Below the pieces are notes generated by a model, which did no database searches, was not told the origin of the DNA, and saw only the letters and a list, made by a program, of their open reading frames with translations. A DNA stretch of 64,000 nucleotides from Methanosarcina barkeri MS (lineage in GTDB: Archaea > Halobacteriota > Methanosarcinia > Methanosarcinales > Methanosarcinaceae), in contig NZ_CP009528.1 of NCBI RefSeq assembly GCF_000970025.1, positions 62,001 to 126,000 of the forward strand, given 5' to 3'. This document shows positions 9,434 to 18,074 of this stretch, in pieces. Position 1 is the first letter of the stretch, and each line of letters starts with the position of its first letter. A program made the position numbers and the translations under genes.

Positions 9434-9773
9434 GCTATTCCAACTAGCTACGAGATAAGTTATGCACTTTAATAGTAACGGATATTCTTGAACTTTTCTG
9501 TATAATAATGTACTATAATGATCAAATCTGAAAGTCAACTATTTGAAGTCAACTATTTGTTATGAATAAAAGGCATCATTAAAAATACATTCCAGGTCAG
9601 AGGAAACATAGAGCAAGTAAATGTACCTAACTCGAAGCCTCCTGCCCACGAAAATAATTATCAATTCTAAACTTTGGAAACATACAAGAATTAAAATAGG
9701 ATAAGACCGGCTAATAGAGTAAACTCAGAGCGTTAGAAAATACAATCATACCAAAACAGGAACTGAAGGAATC

Positions 9774-10343
9774 ATGAAAGAGCTGAAAATTCTTGTTGTA
9801 AATAACTACGGACAATTTTGCCATCTCATTCACCGGGCTGTTCGAGATCTTGATATGGATACGAAAATAATTCCTAATACAACGCCAATTGAGGATATCC
9901 TGGCAGAGGAGCCGGACGGACTGATTCTGAGTGGTGGGCCGGAAATGGATAGGGCAGGTTTATGTTTCGATTACGTCCGGAAAATTGATCTTCCTATTCT
10001 TGGAATCTGTCTCGGGCATCAGGCAATTGCCCTAGCATATGGAGGACATGTTCATGCAGGGAAAAAAGGCGGGTATGCAGAGGTTGAGATAGAAGTGCTC
10101 GAAGAAGACGATATTCTGCGTGGACTCGGACCCAAGGCTACAGTGTGGGCTTCCCATGCAGATGAGGTTGCCGTTCTGCCTGAAGGCTTTATCCATCTTG
10201 CTCGGTCTGATATTTGTGAAGTTGAAGCTATGCGCCACCCAACAAAACCAATTTACGGTGTACAATGGCATCCTGAGGTTTCCCATACAGAGAAGGGAGA
10301 AGAACTGCTTACCAACTTCCTTGAAATTTGTGAAAAATATTAA
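9774..10343 (+). CDS. guaAA: GMP synthase, glutamine amidotransferase subunit
   Basis: 189 residues, the usual length for the separate archaeal GATase subunit. It releases ammonia from glutamine for the PP-ATPase subunit that converts XMP to GMP. The class I triad is present: Cys79 in GICLGHQ, His166 and Glu168 in WHPEVS. The ATG follows AAGGA at good spacing. The synthetase subunit (guaAB) is not in this window. The next 130 bases downstream are the left part of an inverted-repeat cassette. Confidence 0.97.
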   Translation: MKELKILVVNNYGQFCHLIHRAVRDLDMDTKIIPNTTPIEDILAEEPDGLILSGGPEMDRAGLCFDYVRKIDLPILGICLGHQAIALAYGGHVHAGKKGGYAEVEIEVLEEDDILRGLGPKATVWASHADEVAVLPEGFIHLARSDICEVEAMRHPTKPIYGVQWHPEVSHTEKGEELLTNFLEICEKY

Positions 10344-10374
10344 GATCGATGTTAATTATTGACATTAACAATCG

Positions 10375-10844
10375 GGCTTTGTAGAAATCCTCTAAATTTT
10401 GATGTACTTATTATTGATTTTAGTAGGATTTCTACATAGTAACAATGCAAAAAAATTAAAGTCAAATTAGACTTAACATAAATCATGAATGTAAAAGAAT
10501 TTATTAAGCCAACGAAACAAAAAATCTATATTCTTATTATCTTAATAATAGGTTTGAACATTTTTCCCATTATTATTAAATTCTTTTCCACAATTTTTAT
10601 CGCCAGGATTCTTGGTCCAGAAAAATATACAACTTTCTTGATTTTTAAAAGTACTACTATCCCATATATTCTAATTACAAACGTAATTTATTTTTTATGG
10701 ATTTATTTTATCGTCTCTATAATTGTAAATATCAGTAAAAAGAAATCTCTGCAAAAATCTTAATACCTACTTAATATCCTAATCTACTTAATGTCCTAAA
10801 CATGAATTAGTTTAAAATATTTGAATTAGGATTTCTACATAGTC
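10375..10844. mobile_element. 470-bp inverted-repeat cassette with 8-bp target duplication
   Basis: The ends are 17-bp inverted repeats, left GGCTTTGTAGAAATCCT (10375-10391) and right AGGATTTCTACATAGTC (10828-10844), matching at 15 of 17 positions. The element is flanked on both sides by the direct repeat AACAATCG (10367-10374 and 10845-10852). An extra copy of the right end lies inside at 10425-10441 and is also followed by AACAAT. There is no transposase. The only gene is a small membrane protein at 10485. It is either a non-autonomous element mobilised in trans or the remnant of a larger insertion sequence. Confidence 0.6.
10485..10763 (+). CDS. Small membrane protein inside IR-bounded cassette
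   Basis: 92 residues starting at an ATG with no clear Shine-Dalgarno. The start MNVKEFIKPTKQKI is followed by a hydrophobic stretch (~15-37), a polar turn with ILGPEKY, then a second and probably third hydrophobic segment (~50-82) and a basic tail KKKSLQKS. The EF-KPT-KI opening recalls short two- or three-helix membrane proteins of archaea that begin the same way; no function is known to me. Composition is very AT-rich compared with neighbours. It is the only coding capacity between the inverted repeats, so it may be cargo or a captured host gene. Confidence 0.55.
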   Translation: MNVKEFIKPTKQKIYILIILIIGLNIFPIIIKFFSTIFIARILGPEKYTTFLIFKSTTIPYILITNVIYFLWIYFIVSIIVNISKKKSLQKS

Positions 10845-10966
10845 AACAATCGACATTGTCAATCGATATTAACCTTAGGAACAAAATGTTCCTTAAATTT
10901 AGAATTATAAAAGAAAAATAAACGCAAATAAACACTATAATAAAGATAAATAAGATATTCGGGATA

Positions 10967-12298
10967 TTACATCCCGAGTCTTTTCTTCATCATTTTCTGA
11001 ATATTGAACTTTCCACCCCTGAAGCCTTTTAGAGCTGTCTGCATGGTTTTGTGGTATTTCAGAAGCTCCCTTACTTCTTCAGGGCTGCAGCCTGAGCCTC
11101 TTGAAATTCTTTTGATCCTGGAGCCACCTATGAGCTTGGGGTCATTCATTTCTTCTTCTGTCATTGAGTCCATGATTATCTTGTAATTCTTCATCTTGTC
11201 ACTTGTAGCCTGGAACATCTCATCTGAGAGCTTAACGCCTCCCATTCCGCCCATTCCCAGTGGCAGCATGGACATAATCTGTTTAAGAGGGCCCATTTTG
11301 TTCATGGCTTCAAGCTGTTTGTACATATCCTTGAGGGTGAAGCGCCCCTGCATCAGGGCCTCTACATTTACGTCTTCTTCACTAAGGGTTTCTTCAGCCT
11401 TTTCCATTAGGCTTTTAAGGTCTCCCATGCCAAGAAGCCTTGAAATGAACCTGTCAGCTTCGAATTTTTCAAAATCTTCCGGCGTTTCCCCCACGCCGAT
11501 AAAGGCAATAGGAGCTTTTGTTTCGGAAACGGCAGACAGGGCTCCGCCTCCTTTTGCAGTACCGTCAAGTTTTGTTATGATAACGCCTGTAATTCCTACG
11601 GAATCATTAAATGCATGCGCCTGCTGGCTTGCCTGCTGTCCTATACCTGCATCCAGCACCATGAATTTGTGGTTTGGCTTGGCAACGGCGTTGATCTGTT
11701 CCATCTCCTCTATCAGATCGGATTCAAGAGCATGCCGGCCTGCGGTATCCACAATTTTCACGTCGTATTTTTCCAGGGCTTTGAGTCCGTTTCTGGTGAT
11801 TTCGACAGCATCTGGATTGTTTTCTTCTCCATAGAAAGCTACATTGAGTTTTTCACAGAGAGTTTTAAGCTGTTGATATGCGCCAGGTCGGAAGGTATCT
11901 GCGGCGACAACTCCTGCTTTGAGTCCTTTTCTCTGGAAGTAACGAGCAAGCTTTGCTGTACTGGTAGTTTTTCCGCTTCCCTGAAGTCCCACCATCATTA
12001 TAATCTGCGGCTTGAGCTGAATTTCAGCTCCTTTGCCGATAATTTCCATCAATTCTTGGTATACGATGCGGATTACGTGCTCCCTCGGGTTCATACCTGC
12101 AGGAGGGGCTTCTTTCATTGCACGCTCTTTGATTCTCTGGGACATTCCCATAACAAGTTTTACATTCACATCGGCCTGGAGCAGAGCCCGCTGGATATCT
12201 TTTACTACTTCATTGACCGTACGCTCATCAATTCGCCCCGCGCCGATCAGCTTCTTGAGCGCCCCCTGTAAGGAGTCTCCAAGTTTTTCCATTACCAT
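10967..12298 (-). CDS. srp54: Signal recognition particle 54 kDa protein
   Basis: 443 residues, normal for archaeal SRP54. It is the GTPase that binds signal peptides and 7S RNA and docks with FtsY. The N domain occupies ~1-90. The G domain has the P-loop [10 protein letters not shown] (~104-113), [15 protein letters not shown] and [10 protein letters not shown]. The Met-rich M domain (~295-443) contains the flexible [11 protein letters not shown] loop and the RNA-binding [12 protein letters not shown]. Start alternatives are two ATGs two codons apart. It is monocistronic with a TATA-containing leader of about 110 bases. Confidence 0.97.
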   Translation of the reverse strand: MVMEKLGDSLQGALKKLIGAGRIDERTVNEVVKDIQRALLQADVNVKLVMGMSQRIKERAMKEAPPAGMNPREHVIRIVYQELMEIIGKGAEIQLKPQIIMMVGLQGSGKTTSTAKLARYFQRKGLKAGVVAADTFRPGAYQQLKTLCEKLNVAFYGEENNPDAVEITRNGLKALEKYDVKIVDTAGRHALESDLIEEMEQINAVAKPNHKFMVLDAGIGQQASQQAHAFNDSVGITGVIITKLDGTAKGGGALSAVSETKAPIAFIGVGETPEDFEKFEADRFISRLLGMGDLKSLMEKAEETLSEEDVNVEALMQGRFTLKDMYKQLEAMNKMGPLKQIMSMLPLGMGGMGGVKLSDEMFQATSDKMKNYKIIMDSMTEEEMNDPKLIGGSRIKRISRGSGCSPEEVRELLKYHKTMQTALKGFRGGKFNIQKMMKKRLGM

Positions 12299-12432
12299 AT
12301 GAAAGTCATCCTGCTGATTTTTTGAGGATAAATAAAAAGATACTCACACTTTTTTGACCTTGTTTAAGACAGTAACCTTCCTTAATAAGCCTTGAGTTTA
12401 GTAGCTTAAAAAAGGGATAAGTAAATGGGTTC

Positions 12433-12443
12433 TATATATAAAT
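12433..12443 (-). promoter_or_regulatory. Candidate TATA box for srp54
   Basis: TTTATATATAG on the minus strand lies about 140 bases upstream of the srp54 start. The rest of 12299-12572 holds no gene. A CCGGC...GCCGG inverted repeat at about 12456-12477 is noted but unexplained. Confidence 0.35.
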
Positions 12444-12572
12444 CGGTAACCGGCTATAAAAACGTTGCCGGGTATGAAGATTTGAAACTGGGTTATCTAA
12501 AAGGCTCTGAGAAGTGTTAAAACACGAGTTAAAACACAAAAATACAAACAAACTCAGAAAAGAGCTTTACTA

Positions 12573-12647
12573 TAGCGGGGGATGGATTCGAACCATCGGT
12601 CTACGGGTTATGAGCCCGTCGGGATCTCCTGGCTACCCCACCCCGCT
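12573..12647 (-). tRNA. Initiator tRNA-Met (CAU), copy 1
   Basis: 75 nt with a 7-bp acceptor AGCGGGG/CCCCGCT, anticodon loop CTCATAA and T arm GATGG-TTCGAAT-CCATC. The A1:U72 pair and the GGG:CCC run in the anticodon stem are initiator hallmarks. The discriminator is A and CCA is not encoded. It is identical to the copy at 12711-12785. Confidence 0.95.
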
Positions 12648-12710
12648 ACAGGGGAATTAAAACCTAAAAATGTGTCAAACCACAAACAAACTCAGAAAAG
12701 AGCTTTACTA

Positions 12711-12785
12711 TAGCGGGGGATGGATTCGAACCATCGGTCTACGGGTTATGAGCCCGTCGGGATCTCCTGGCTACCCCACCCCGCT
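12711..12785 (-). tRNA. Initiator tRNA-Met (CAU), copy 2
   Basis: Same 75-nt sequence and initiator features as the copy at 12573-12647, 138 bp upstream of it in transcription order. A minus-strand TATA box CTATATAAA at about 12849-12857 places a start near 12825, so both copies could share one transcript. Confidence 0.95.
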
Positions 12786-13018
12786 ACAGGGTTTTATTTA
12801 TCAGGCCACCTTGCCTGGGACAACTATCAGAACATACTAACGATCGTTTATATAGTTTTCGCTTGGTATTTTAATCTTTAGAGTTTTATCGTAGAATTTA
12901 GGCGTTTCTCTAAAGAAATTCCTCAGTTAACTGCAATTTGTCATATTTCATATTCTGTCCGTTATTTTCTCAGGCTTTTCCGGAAATATATTTGATATTT
13001 CAAACCCTAAATCATATT

Positions 13019-13210
13019 ATGACAAGGTGCTTATTCTGCGGAGCTTATTGCGAAGTTAAGTGTGGAGTTTACTGCGAAGGTTATCCTGGAGGCCAGGGGG
13101 AAAGAGAAAAGGAAGAAGGTGCGGAAATTCTTGGATGTACACAAATCGGTACATCCTACATCTGCGAAAACTGCCTTAAAGACCTGAAACAGGCTCTTGA
13201 ATCCCTTTAA
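13019..13210 (+). CDS. Small cysteine-rich (zinc-binding) protein
   Basis: 63 residues from the ATG at 13019; an upstream extension would add a hydrophobic stretch unlike the rest and has no supporting signal. Two Cys pairs lie near the N-terminus (CLFC, then CEVKC and CEGYPGG) and a further pair in YICENC near residue 50, suggesting one or two zinc sites. A TATA-like AAATATATTT sits at ~12985. I do not recognise the family. The compact Cys layout and acidic centre suit a small regulatory or structural zinc protein. It is not in an operon. Confidence 0.65.
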   Translation: MTRCLFCGAYCEVKCGVYCEGYPGGQGEREKEEGAEILGCTQIGTSYICENCLKDLKQALESL

Positions 13211-13316
13211 GAAGGCCAGCAGGAGAGAATATACAGTCCCGGATTAAAAGTTAAAATACCCTTTCCTTTATCGAACGGGATGAACAAACCGAGAAAAGGC
13301 AGGTATTACCGGCAAC

Positions 13317-14183
13317 TCAGACAATCTCAACATTGAGTATGAAGTTCTCTTCTTTTCCGGTTACTTTTTCCCAGGGTCTTTTATATATTCCCATTACCTG
13401 CTGGTTGCCTTTAGATACGGCTTTAATTTCCCATAAATGGACTCCTTCCGCGCCTACAAGAGGTTGCTTTATTCCTTCAGGCTGCTCTGGAGGACAATAT
13501 TCTCCTGAGATATTATTGAGCCCCTGGCTCAGATTGAGTTCCCATGAATAGCCTGTGGTCGGGTTTTCCTTAAGCTTGAGGTAAAACGTGCTTTCATTTT
13601 CAATACTTATACTTGTTCCGTTGTCAGCTTCGGTTATTATCTGTTGTTTCGTCGACATAGAACCAGGAGTTTCTTCAGGTACGTTATCTACGGGTAGTTC
13701 AAAAGACCCGTTTACTCCATTCACATTTACAGTGTAGTTCCCGGCTTTGAGACCCCGAACTTCAAGGGGAATGGTTTCTGTAAAATTCGTTATAACTTGT
13801 GTACAGAATGCACCTTTAGGGCGTTTTGTACTTATAGTGATATTGAAGGCATTTCCTTCTCCTTCATTCTTTATTTCGTCGATTTTGGTACATCCGTCGG
13901 GTAGGTAGCCTTTTGCTATTACCTGTACCTGTACAGGAAATGACTCAAGGGTCACAATCTGGATACTCTTTACCTTTGCAGTACCGTATATGTAATCTCC
14001 TCCAGTGGTTCCTTGATTATTGGTTGTTCCGGTAATTTCCTGACTATTATTTGTTGTATTTCCTGATTCGGTTTCGTTCTGTTCTTCGTCAACGCAGCCG
14101 GAAAGAATAACCACAAAGGCCGTAAGCAGAAATGTTATAATTTTTGCATACTTCCAAAACTTATTATTTGTTCCTGTTTTCAT
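13317..14183 (-). CDS. Lipoprotein with chagasin-type protease inhibitor domain
   Basis: 288 residues. A lipoprotein signal (hydrophobic ~15-29, lipobox LSGC with Cys30) is followed by a Thr/Asn-rich linker. A beta domain (~65-165) ends in a Pro-rich hinge. The C-terminal ~110 residues are chagasin/I42-like: loops NPTTGYSWE, VGAEGVHLWEI and YKRPWE match the three inhibitory loops of that family, which block papain-like cysteine proteases. It is probably anchored outside the cell membrane. The middle domain is unassigned. A basic N-terminus follows an ATG at 14183. It is monocistronic. The inhibitor role is inferred from the loops. Confidence 0.85.
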   Translation of the reverse strand: MKTGTNNKFWKYAKIITFLLTAFVVILSGCVDEEQNETESGNTTNNSQEITGTTNNQGTTGGDYIYGTAKVKSIQIVTLESFPVQVQVIAKGYLPDGCTKIDEIKNEGEGNAFNITISTKRPKGAFCTQVITNFTETIPLEVRGLKAGNYTVNVNGVNGSFELPVDNVPEETPGSMSTKQQIITEADNGTSISIENESTFYLKLKENPTTGYSWELNLSQGLNNISGEYCPPEQPEGIKQPLVGAEGVHLWEIKAVSKGNQQVMGIYKRPWEKVTGKEENFILNVEIV

Positions 14184-14299
14184 TTTTCCCCTCTTTTTTT
14201 CTCTGCTCTTATTCTTTCTAATATGTTTATGAAAAGATGAGCCTGTTTGGATTTATCCTTTGCTTAAACTTCAGTTCTGTTCGCAGCTTTATAGGTCAG

Positions 14300-14539
14300 T
14301 TATATTTTTTGTTGATTAAATCGTATTGGAAACTTTCCCTCGATATTATTTATCAATTCAGATAGTTCAAAAACTTCGAATCCCGGTAACTTAGAAGCTT
14401 CAGTTTCTAGTAAGTAAATATCTTTGAATTTCAGTAGTCCAATATCTTTGAATTTCAGCAGTCCAATATCTTTGAATTTCAGCAGTCCAATATCTTTGAA
14501 TTTCAGCAGTCCAAAAGCTTGATATGCACTTTTAAACAA
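14300..14539 (-). CDS. Doubtful repeat-encoded ORF
   Basis: 79 codons from a TTG, with four copies of the octapeptide GLLKFKDI in the first half and a non-repetitive acidic second half (SKLPGFEVFELSELINNIE). No ribosome-binding site is evident. The frame stays open because the 24-bp tandem repeat is a multiple of three, which can happen by chance. The non-repeat tail looks protein-like, so this could be the remnant of a real gene. I would not assign a function. Confidence 0.25.
   Translation of the reverse strand: MFKSAYQAFGLLKFKDIGLLKFKDIGLLKFKDIGLLKFKDIYLLETEASKLPGFEVFELSELINNIEGKFPIRFNQQKI
14418..14513. repeat. 24-bp tandem repeat x4
   Basis: Four 24-bp units (14418, 14442, 14466, 14490), differing only by one T/C site in the first unit. 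Confidence 0.93.
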
Positions 14540-14928
14540 GCTTTTATAATATTATGTCTCTATAAAACTCCATACATCTGGATATAAATAGATAATACTC
14601 AGTATTAAAATTCGGTTATTAAACCCCCATTCTTAAAGTCCACCATTGATTTTTAGCATAGTTTTATATATAATATACCAACCCCATGTAACCATTAATA
14701 ACAGTGTTAACTATATGTTTTTTGTCCGAAACATACAGTTTGTACTTTTAAGATTCAAAAAAGCAATTTTTTACAGTGAAATTGAAAAATACTTTGAATT
14801 GCTACTTAAGGAGGCCCCTCTTGAGTCCCTGGAGAATATCTAAAATATACATAGCATGGAAATTAAAAGAAGTGACTATAGCAGATTTTTTCTTGTTTCG
14901 TCTCAAATAAAGATAGGTGGGATTTCAA
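14540..14928. other. Intergenic, possible gene remnant
   Basis: AT-rich. A 42-codon frame from the ATG at 14715 to 14843 (+) ends with protein-like EKYFELLLKEAPLESLENI but has no ribosome-binding site; it may be a relic. A TATA-like TTTATATATAATATACC lies at ~14664-14680. Confidence 0.35.
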
Positions 14929-15885
14929 TTGAGAGTTGCAATTATTACACAGGGAGTCTCTAACGTTTTTGAATCCGTTATTGAATCAGGACATGAGGTA
15001 GTGGGAATTGTTGAGTGCTCCCGGACAAGAGAACCTAACTCATTCCTTAAAGCTATAGGAGGGGTTTTTACAGATGCCTATTATTCATTCACTTCAAAGC
15101 CTTTAAATTTAAAAACTTTCTCTAAAAAACTGAAAATTCCTTACTACTACTTAAGGAAAGGAGACAACGAAGCCTTTCAAAAATGGATGAAGCATTTACA
15201 GCCCGATATTATAGTTGTGTATTCTATGTCTCATCTCTTGAAGGAGAATATATTTACGATCCCAAAACTTGGGACTATTAATCTTCATTATTCACATCTT
15301 CCAGAATATAGAGGGCCAGCCCCACTTTTCTGGGAATATTATGATTATATCCTTAATCCAGGAGTCACTCTTCATTATATAAACAAAGGTGAAGATACCG
15401 GTGATATAATTTTCCAGGAAAGGATTCTTATAAGTTCGGGTGAAAAGCTTGAGGAAGTTGTTCAGAAGTTATCTTTGATAGGAATAAAGTTTCTTTTAAA
15501 AACAATGGCTACTATTGAGAGTGGAGATGTTCCCAGAATAAAGCAGTCTGCAACTACTCCAACGGTGAGAGCCAGAAAGATTAAACCTGATGAATATAAC
15601 GAGCTTATAAAATGGGATGATTGGGGTGTTGAACGAGTATTTCATTTTTTAAATGGCACTCCGAAGTACCATCCCACTCTATTGAAGAAACCCAATTTGT
15701 ACAAACTTGGGTTCACGATTAAAATTCTGAATACAGAAATATGTAATACTTCCGGATATAAAGTAGGAAAACTTTATAAGGAGAATTCAAAACATTTTTT
15801 CGTCTGCAAAAACGGTAAAATATATGTTGATGTTACATTTTCACCTGCAAGTTTCCTTTCCCGAATTTACCCTTATATCTGCTGA
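14929..15885 (+). CDS. Formyltransferase-family protein (methionyl-tRNA formyltransferase-like)
   Basis: 318 residues from the TTG at 14929, 8 bases after GGTGGG; a GTG four codons earlier overlaps that motif. The N-terminal domain (~1-200) is a formyl transferase fold with the catalytic set intact: Asn and His in NLHYSHLPEYRG and Asp in EDTGDI. A C-terminal domain of ~110 residues follows. Methanogens start translation with unformylated Met, so the likely substrate is an amino sugar nucleotide or another amine rather than tRNA. The gene is isolated, without surface-sugar genes nearby. Its end overlaps the convergent regulator by 13 bp. Composition is more AT-rich than neighbours, compatible with transfer. 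Confidence 0.8.
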   Translation: MRVAIITQGVSNVFESVIESGHEVVGIVECSRTREPNSFLKAIGGVFTDAYYSFTSKPLNLKTFSKKLKIPYYYLRKGDNEAFQKWMKHLQPDIIVVYSMSHLLKENIFTIPKLGTINLHYSHLPEYRGPAPLFWEYYDYILNPGVTLHYINKGEDTGDIIFQERILISSGEKLEEVVQKLSLIGIKFLLKTMATIESGDVPRIKQSATTPTVRARKIKPDEYNELIKWDDWGVERVFHFLNGTPKYHPTLLKKPNLYKLGFTIKILNTEICNTSGYKVGKLYKENSKHFFVCKNGKIYVDVTFSPASFLSRIYPYIC

Positions 15886-16691
15886 GCCTGCTCTTTGTAA
15901 TACAGAACAAGGTCTTCAGTCCATCTCAGAGCTGCAGGCTCAAAACCCATAATAGTTTCTTGGTCAAAAATCCCTTTTGAAGTAAGAAAGTCAGCAGCCA
16001 TGAAGTATTCGGTCTTAACCAGCATAGCAATCTTTATTTCTTTCTTACAGATGAAAAGCTTTCTTTTCTCTCTGGCCAAATAAAGTTTCAGTTCTTCTTT
16101 GAAATCAGTTTTCAGTCTTTCACAGATTTTTTCTGTTACTACAAGGGTTATTCTGGTATCATTGTCTTTATTTGCTAGGAATATTTCAGAAAAAACCGGA
16201 TGAAATATTGATGAAAAACAGAGTATCTTTTTTGATTTCTTTATGTTATCCAGGAACACGGAAGAAGGCTCGAAAATATTATCGGGATCAGGTTTAACAA
16301 GGAAGCAGAACTTCAGTTCATTAAGCCTTTCCAGAAATGTCCTGGGTAATTCGGAGAGATCGCGATCCTGCCAGTATTCCGCATTCTCCTCAATGACTTG
16401 CAGAGTATCGAGCAAAGGCTCCATCTTCTCGACCAATATTTTCGCAAGAGTCGTTAGCCTGTATTCTCTATCTTCCTGATAAACCAGATGTTCATCTTTC
16501 AGTTTTTTGATTTGGGGAAGCATGCCCGTTGGGTTAACGTTCAGACCGTTTACTATTTCCTCTATCGGTTTACCTCCATTTTTGAGAAGGAGCAAAAGGT
16601 CTTTTCTTTTCTGGGACATAAAAATCAGGTCTATCAAGGCTTTGTCCATTGATTTCACTTTCCGGATCATGCACTTTTGCGAAAGATTCAT
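15873..16691 (-). CDS. Msr-type winged-helix transcription regulator (DUF1724)
   Basis: 272 residues. The N-terminal ~90 residues are an ArsR-like winged helix (RKDLLLLLKNGGKPIEEIVNGLNVN...PQIKKLKDEHLV), followed by the ~180-residue DUF1724-type domain (PRTFLERLNELKF, then FEPSSVFLDNIKKSK, and MGFEPAALRWTEDLVLYY at the end). Methanosarcina regulators with this layout include the Msr proteins that control methyltransferase genes. The target of this one is unknown and no methyltransferase gene is adjacent. The ATG at 16691 follows AAGGA; later ATGs at 16670 and 16649 are possible. Convergent with the formyltransferase gene. Confidence 0.85.
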   Translation of the reverse strand: MNLSQKCMIRKVKSMDKALIDLIFMSQKRKDLLLLLKNGGKPIEEIVNGLNVNPTGMLPQIKKLKDEHLVYQEDREYRLTTLAKILVEKMEPLLDTLQVIEENAEYWQDRDLSELPRTFLERLNELKFCFLVKPDPDNIFEPSSVFLDNIKKSKKILCFSSIFHPVFSEIFLANKDNDTRITLVVTEKICERLKTDFKEELKLYLAREKRKLFICKKEIKIAMLVKTEYFMAADFLTSKGIFDQETIMGFEPAALRWTEDLVLYYKEQAQQI

Positions 16692-17093
16692 TTTTCCTTC
16701 GGTTTTTAAAAAGGCTTTTTGAAGGAACCTGCTAGTTCTACGAGAAATATCTAAAAATATTTGAAATTAACTTCAGTTGAGTCCTTTCAGTCGCATTCTT
16801 TCAGTATAGCAAGGGTTTATAACCTATCTTTCAAACGTTCATTTTTAATTATATCATATTTCTTTTAATTTATCCTGTTCTTTTTAATTTATCTAGTTCT
16901 CTTTAATTTATCCTGTTCTTTTTAATCTTTTTCGAGTTATCCTTTGACAAGATAAGAAAACTTAAGGTCTATAATTTTAATTATATAGGTCGAATATAAA
17001 GCTTGGAAAGTGGTACTTTTTATCTGATAGTATCCTGACTGCGTATCGCGATTTTCAGATCATGGAGGACTTTGCATAAAATCATTCAAGTGT
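16692..17093. other. Divergent intergenic with 19-20 bp repeats
   Basis: Contains three to four degenerate copies of TTTAATTTATCCTGTTCTT at about 16850-16925. A TATA-like TTAATTATATAGG lies at ~16977-16989, serving the phosphoribosyltransferase gene. A five-residue frame ATG-GAG-GAC-TTT-GCA-TAA at 17062-17079 overlaps its GGAGG. Confidence 0.5.
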
Positions 17094-17783
17094 GTGCTTA
17101 CGAACTGGGATTACATTTATAGTTTGTGCCGAAACATATCTACGGAAATCAAACGTTCTGGATATGAACCAGACGTAATTATTGCGCTTGCAAGGGGAGG
17201 CTGGTTTGCCGGGCGAGTGCTCTGTGATTTCCTGGGGCTTGATGATCTGTCTAGTCTGAAAATCGAGCACTACATAGGAGACACAGCTATTGATACTGGT
17301 GAGCCTTATATTCGATACCCTCTTTCGAACAATGTGATGGAAGGAAAAAAGGTACTTATTGTAGATGATATTGTTGATACTGGAGAAAGTATGCTTAGTG
17401 CCAGAGCTTACGTGGAAAATCACAATCCTACAGAAGTCAGGACTGCTTCATTACAGTACCTGGGGAGTTCTAAAATCGACCCCGATTATGTTGGTGAACG
17501 GCTTGAGGATTGGGCCTGGATTATCTATCCCTGGAACTTTATAGAAGATATGACAAGTATCTTGACTAAATGCATGAGAAAAGACCCTAAAAAACTCTGG
17601 AATCTTGAGGACCTTAAACACAGCCTTTACATAAACCATGATCTGGACTCTATTGTTTTTGAAGTTACCCAGCCAGGAAGGCTTCCAGAAGTTCTGGAAG
17701 AGATGGAAAGAGTGCACAAGGTCAATTCTGAAATAATCAATGGAAAGAAGCATTGGAAATTATTACAAAAAGGTTTATTATAA
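17094..17783 (+). CDS. Phosphoribosyltransferase
   Basis: 229 residues from the GTG at 17094. The PRTase signature VLIVDDIVDTGESM (~85-98), which binds PRPP, and the early ALARGGWFAGR loop place it in the type I family, resembling archaeal hypoxanthine/xanthine-guanine type enzymes; the exact base is not evident. The C-terminal half (~130-229) is longer than in minimal PRTases and unassigned. The start is uncertain: the only strong Shine-Dalgarno, GGAGG at 17064-17068, is 25 bases from this GTG but 7 bases from an in-frame ATA at 17076. A further six codons would then be translated. It is monocistronic. Confidence 0.9.
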   Translation: MLTNWDYIYSLCRNISTEIKRSGYEPDVIIALARGGWFAGRVLCDFLGLDDLSSLKIEHYIGDTAIDTGEPYIRYPLSNNVMEGKKVLIVDDIVDTGESMLSARAYVENHNPTEVRTASLQYLGSSKIDPDYVGERLEDWAWIIYPWNFIEDMTSILTKCMRKDPKKLWNLEDLKHSLYINHDLDSIVFEVTQPGRLPEVLEEMERVHKVNSEIINGKKHWKLLQKGLL

Positions 17784-18074
17784 ATTTCTTCTTGAGCAGG
17801 CTAATAGTTTATGCTTCTCGTTGGAAAGCAAAAGGGGCCTACAACTTAAGAGGATATTTTTACTTCTACTGGGTAGAGTTATCTTTCGTTTAAATGAAGG
17901 CGTTAAGCTGTAGGTGTTAAGTTGTAAAATACAAATATACATATCTGTTTAGGGTATCTATATTTTAAGTATCCATAAGGCTATCACTATAGCCACTCTG
18001 TAACATAATTACATCATTTACAATCAATTAATTCATTAACATCAAATTAACCCACTATCATTACCGGTGAATTC

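Larger units (their letters stand above)
12544..12790. repeat. Tandem duplication containing initiator tRNA
   Basis: Bases 12544-12652 and 12682-12790 are identical over ~109 bp, including ~29 bp of 3' flank (beginning ACAAACAAACTCAGAAAAG), and are separated by 29 bp. The absence of drift in the non-tRNA flank points to a recent duplication or ongoing gene conversion. Confidence 0.9.

Noticed and set aside
14646-14843. 65-codon frame beginning at ATT
   Set aside because: Non-standard start, no ribosome-binding site; at most a relic, mentioned in the gap entry.
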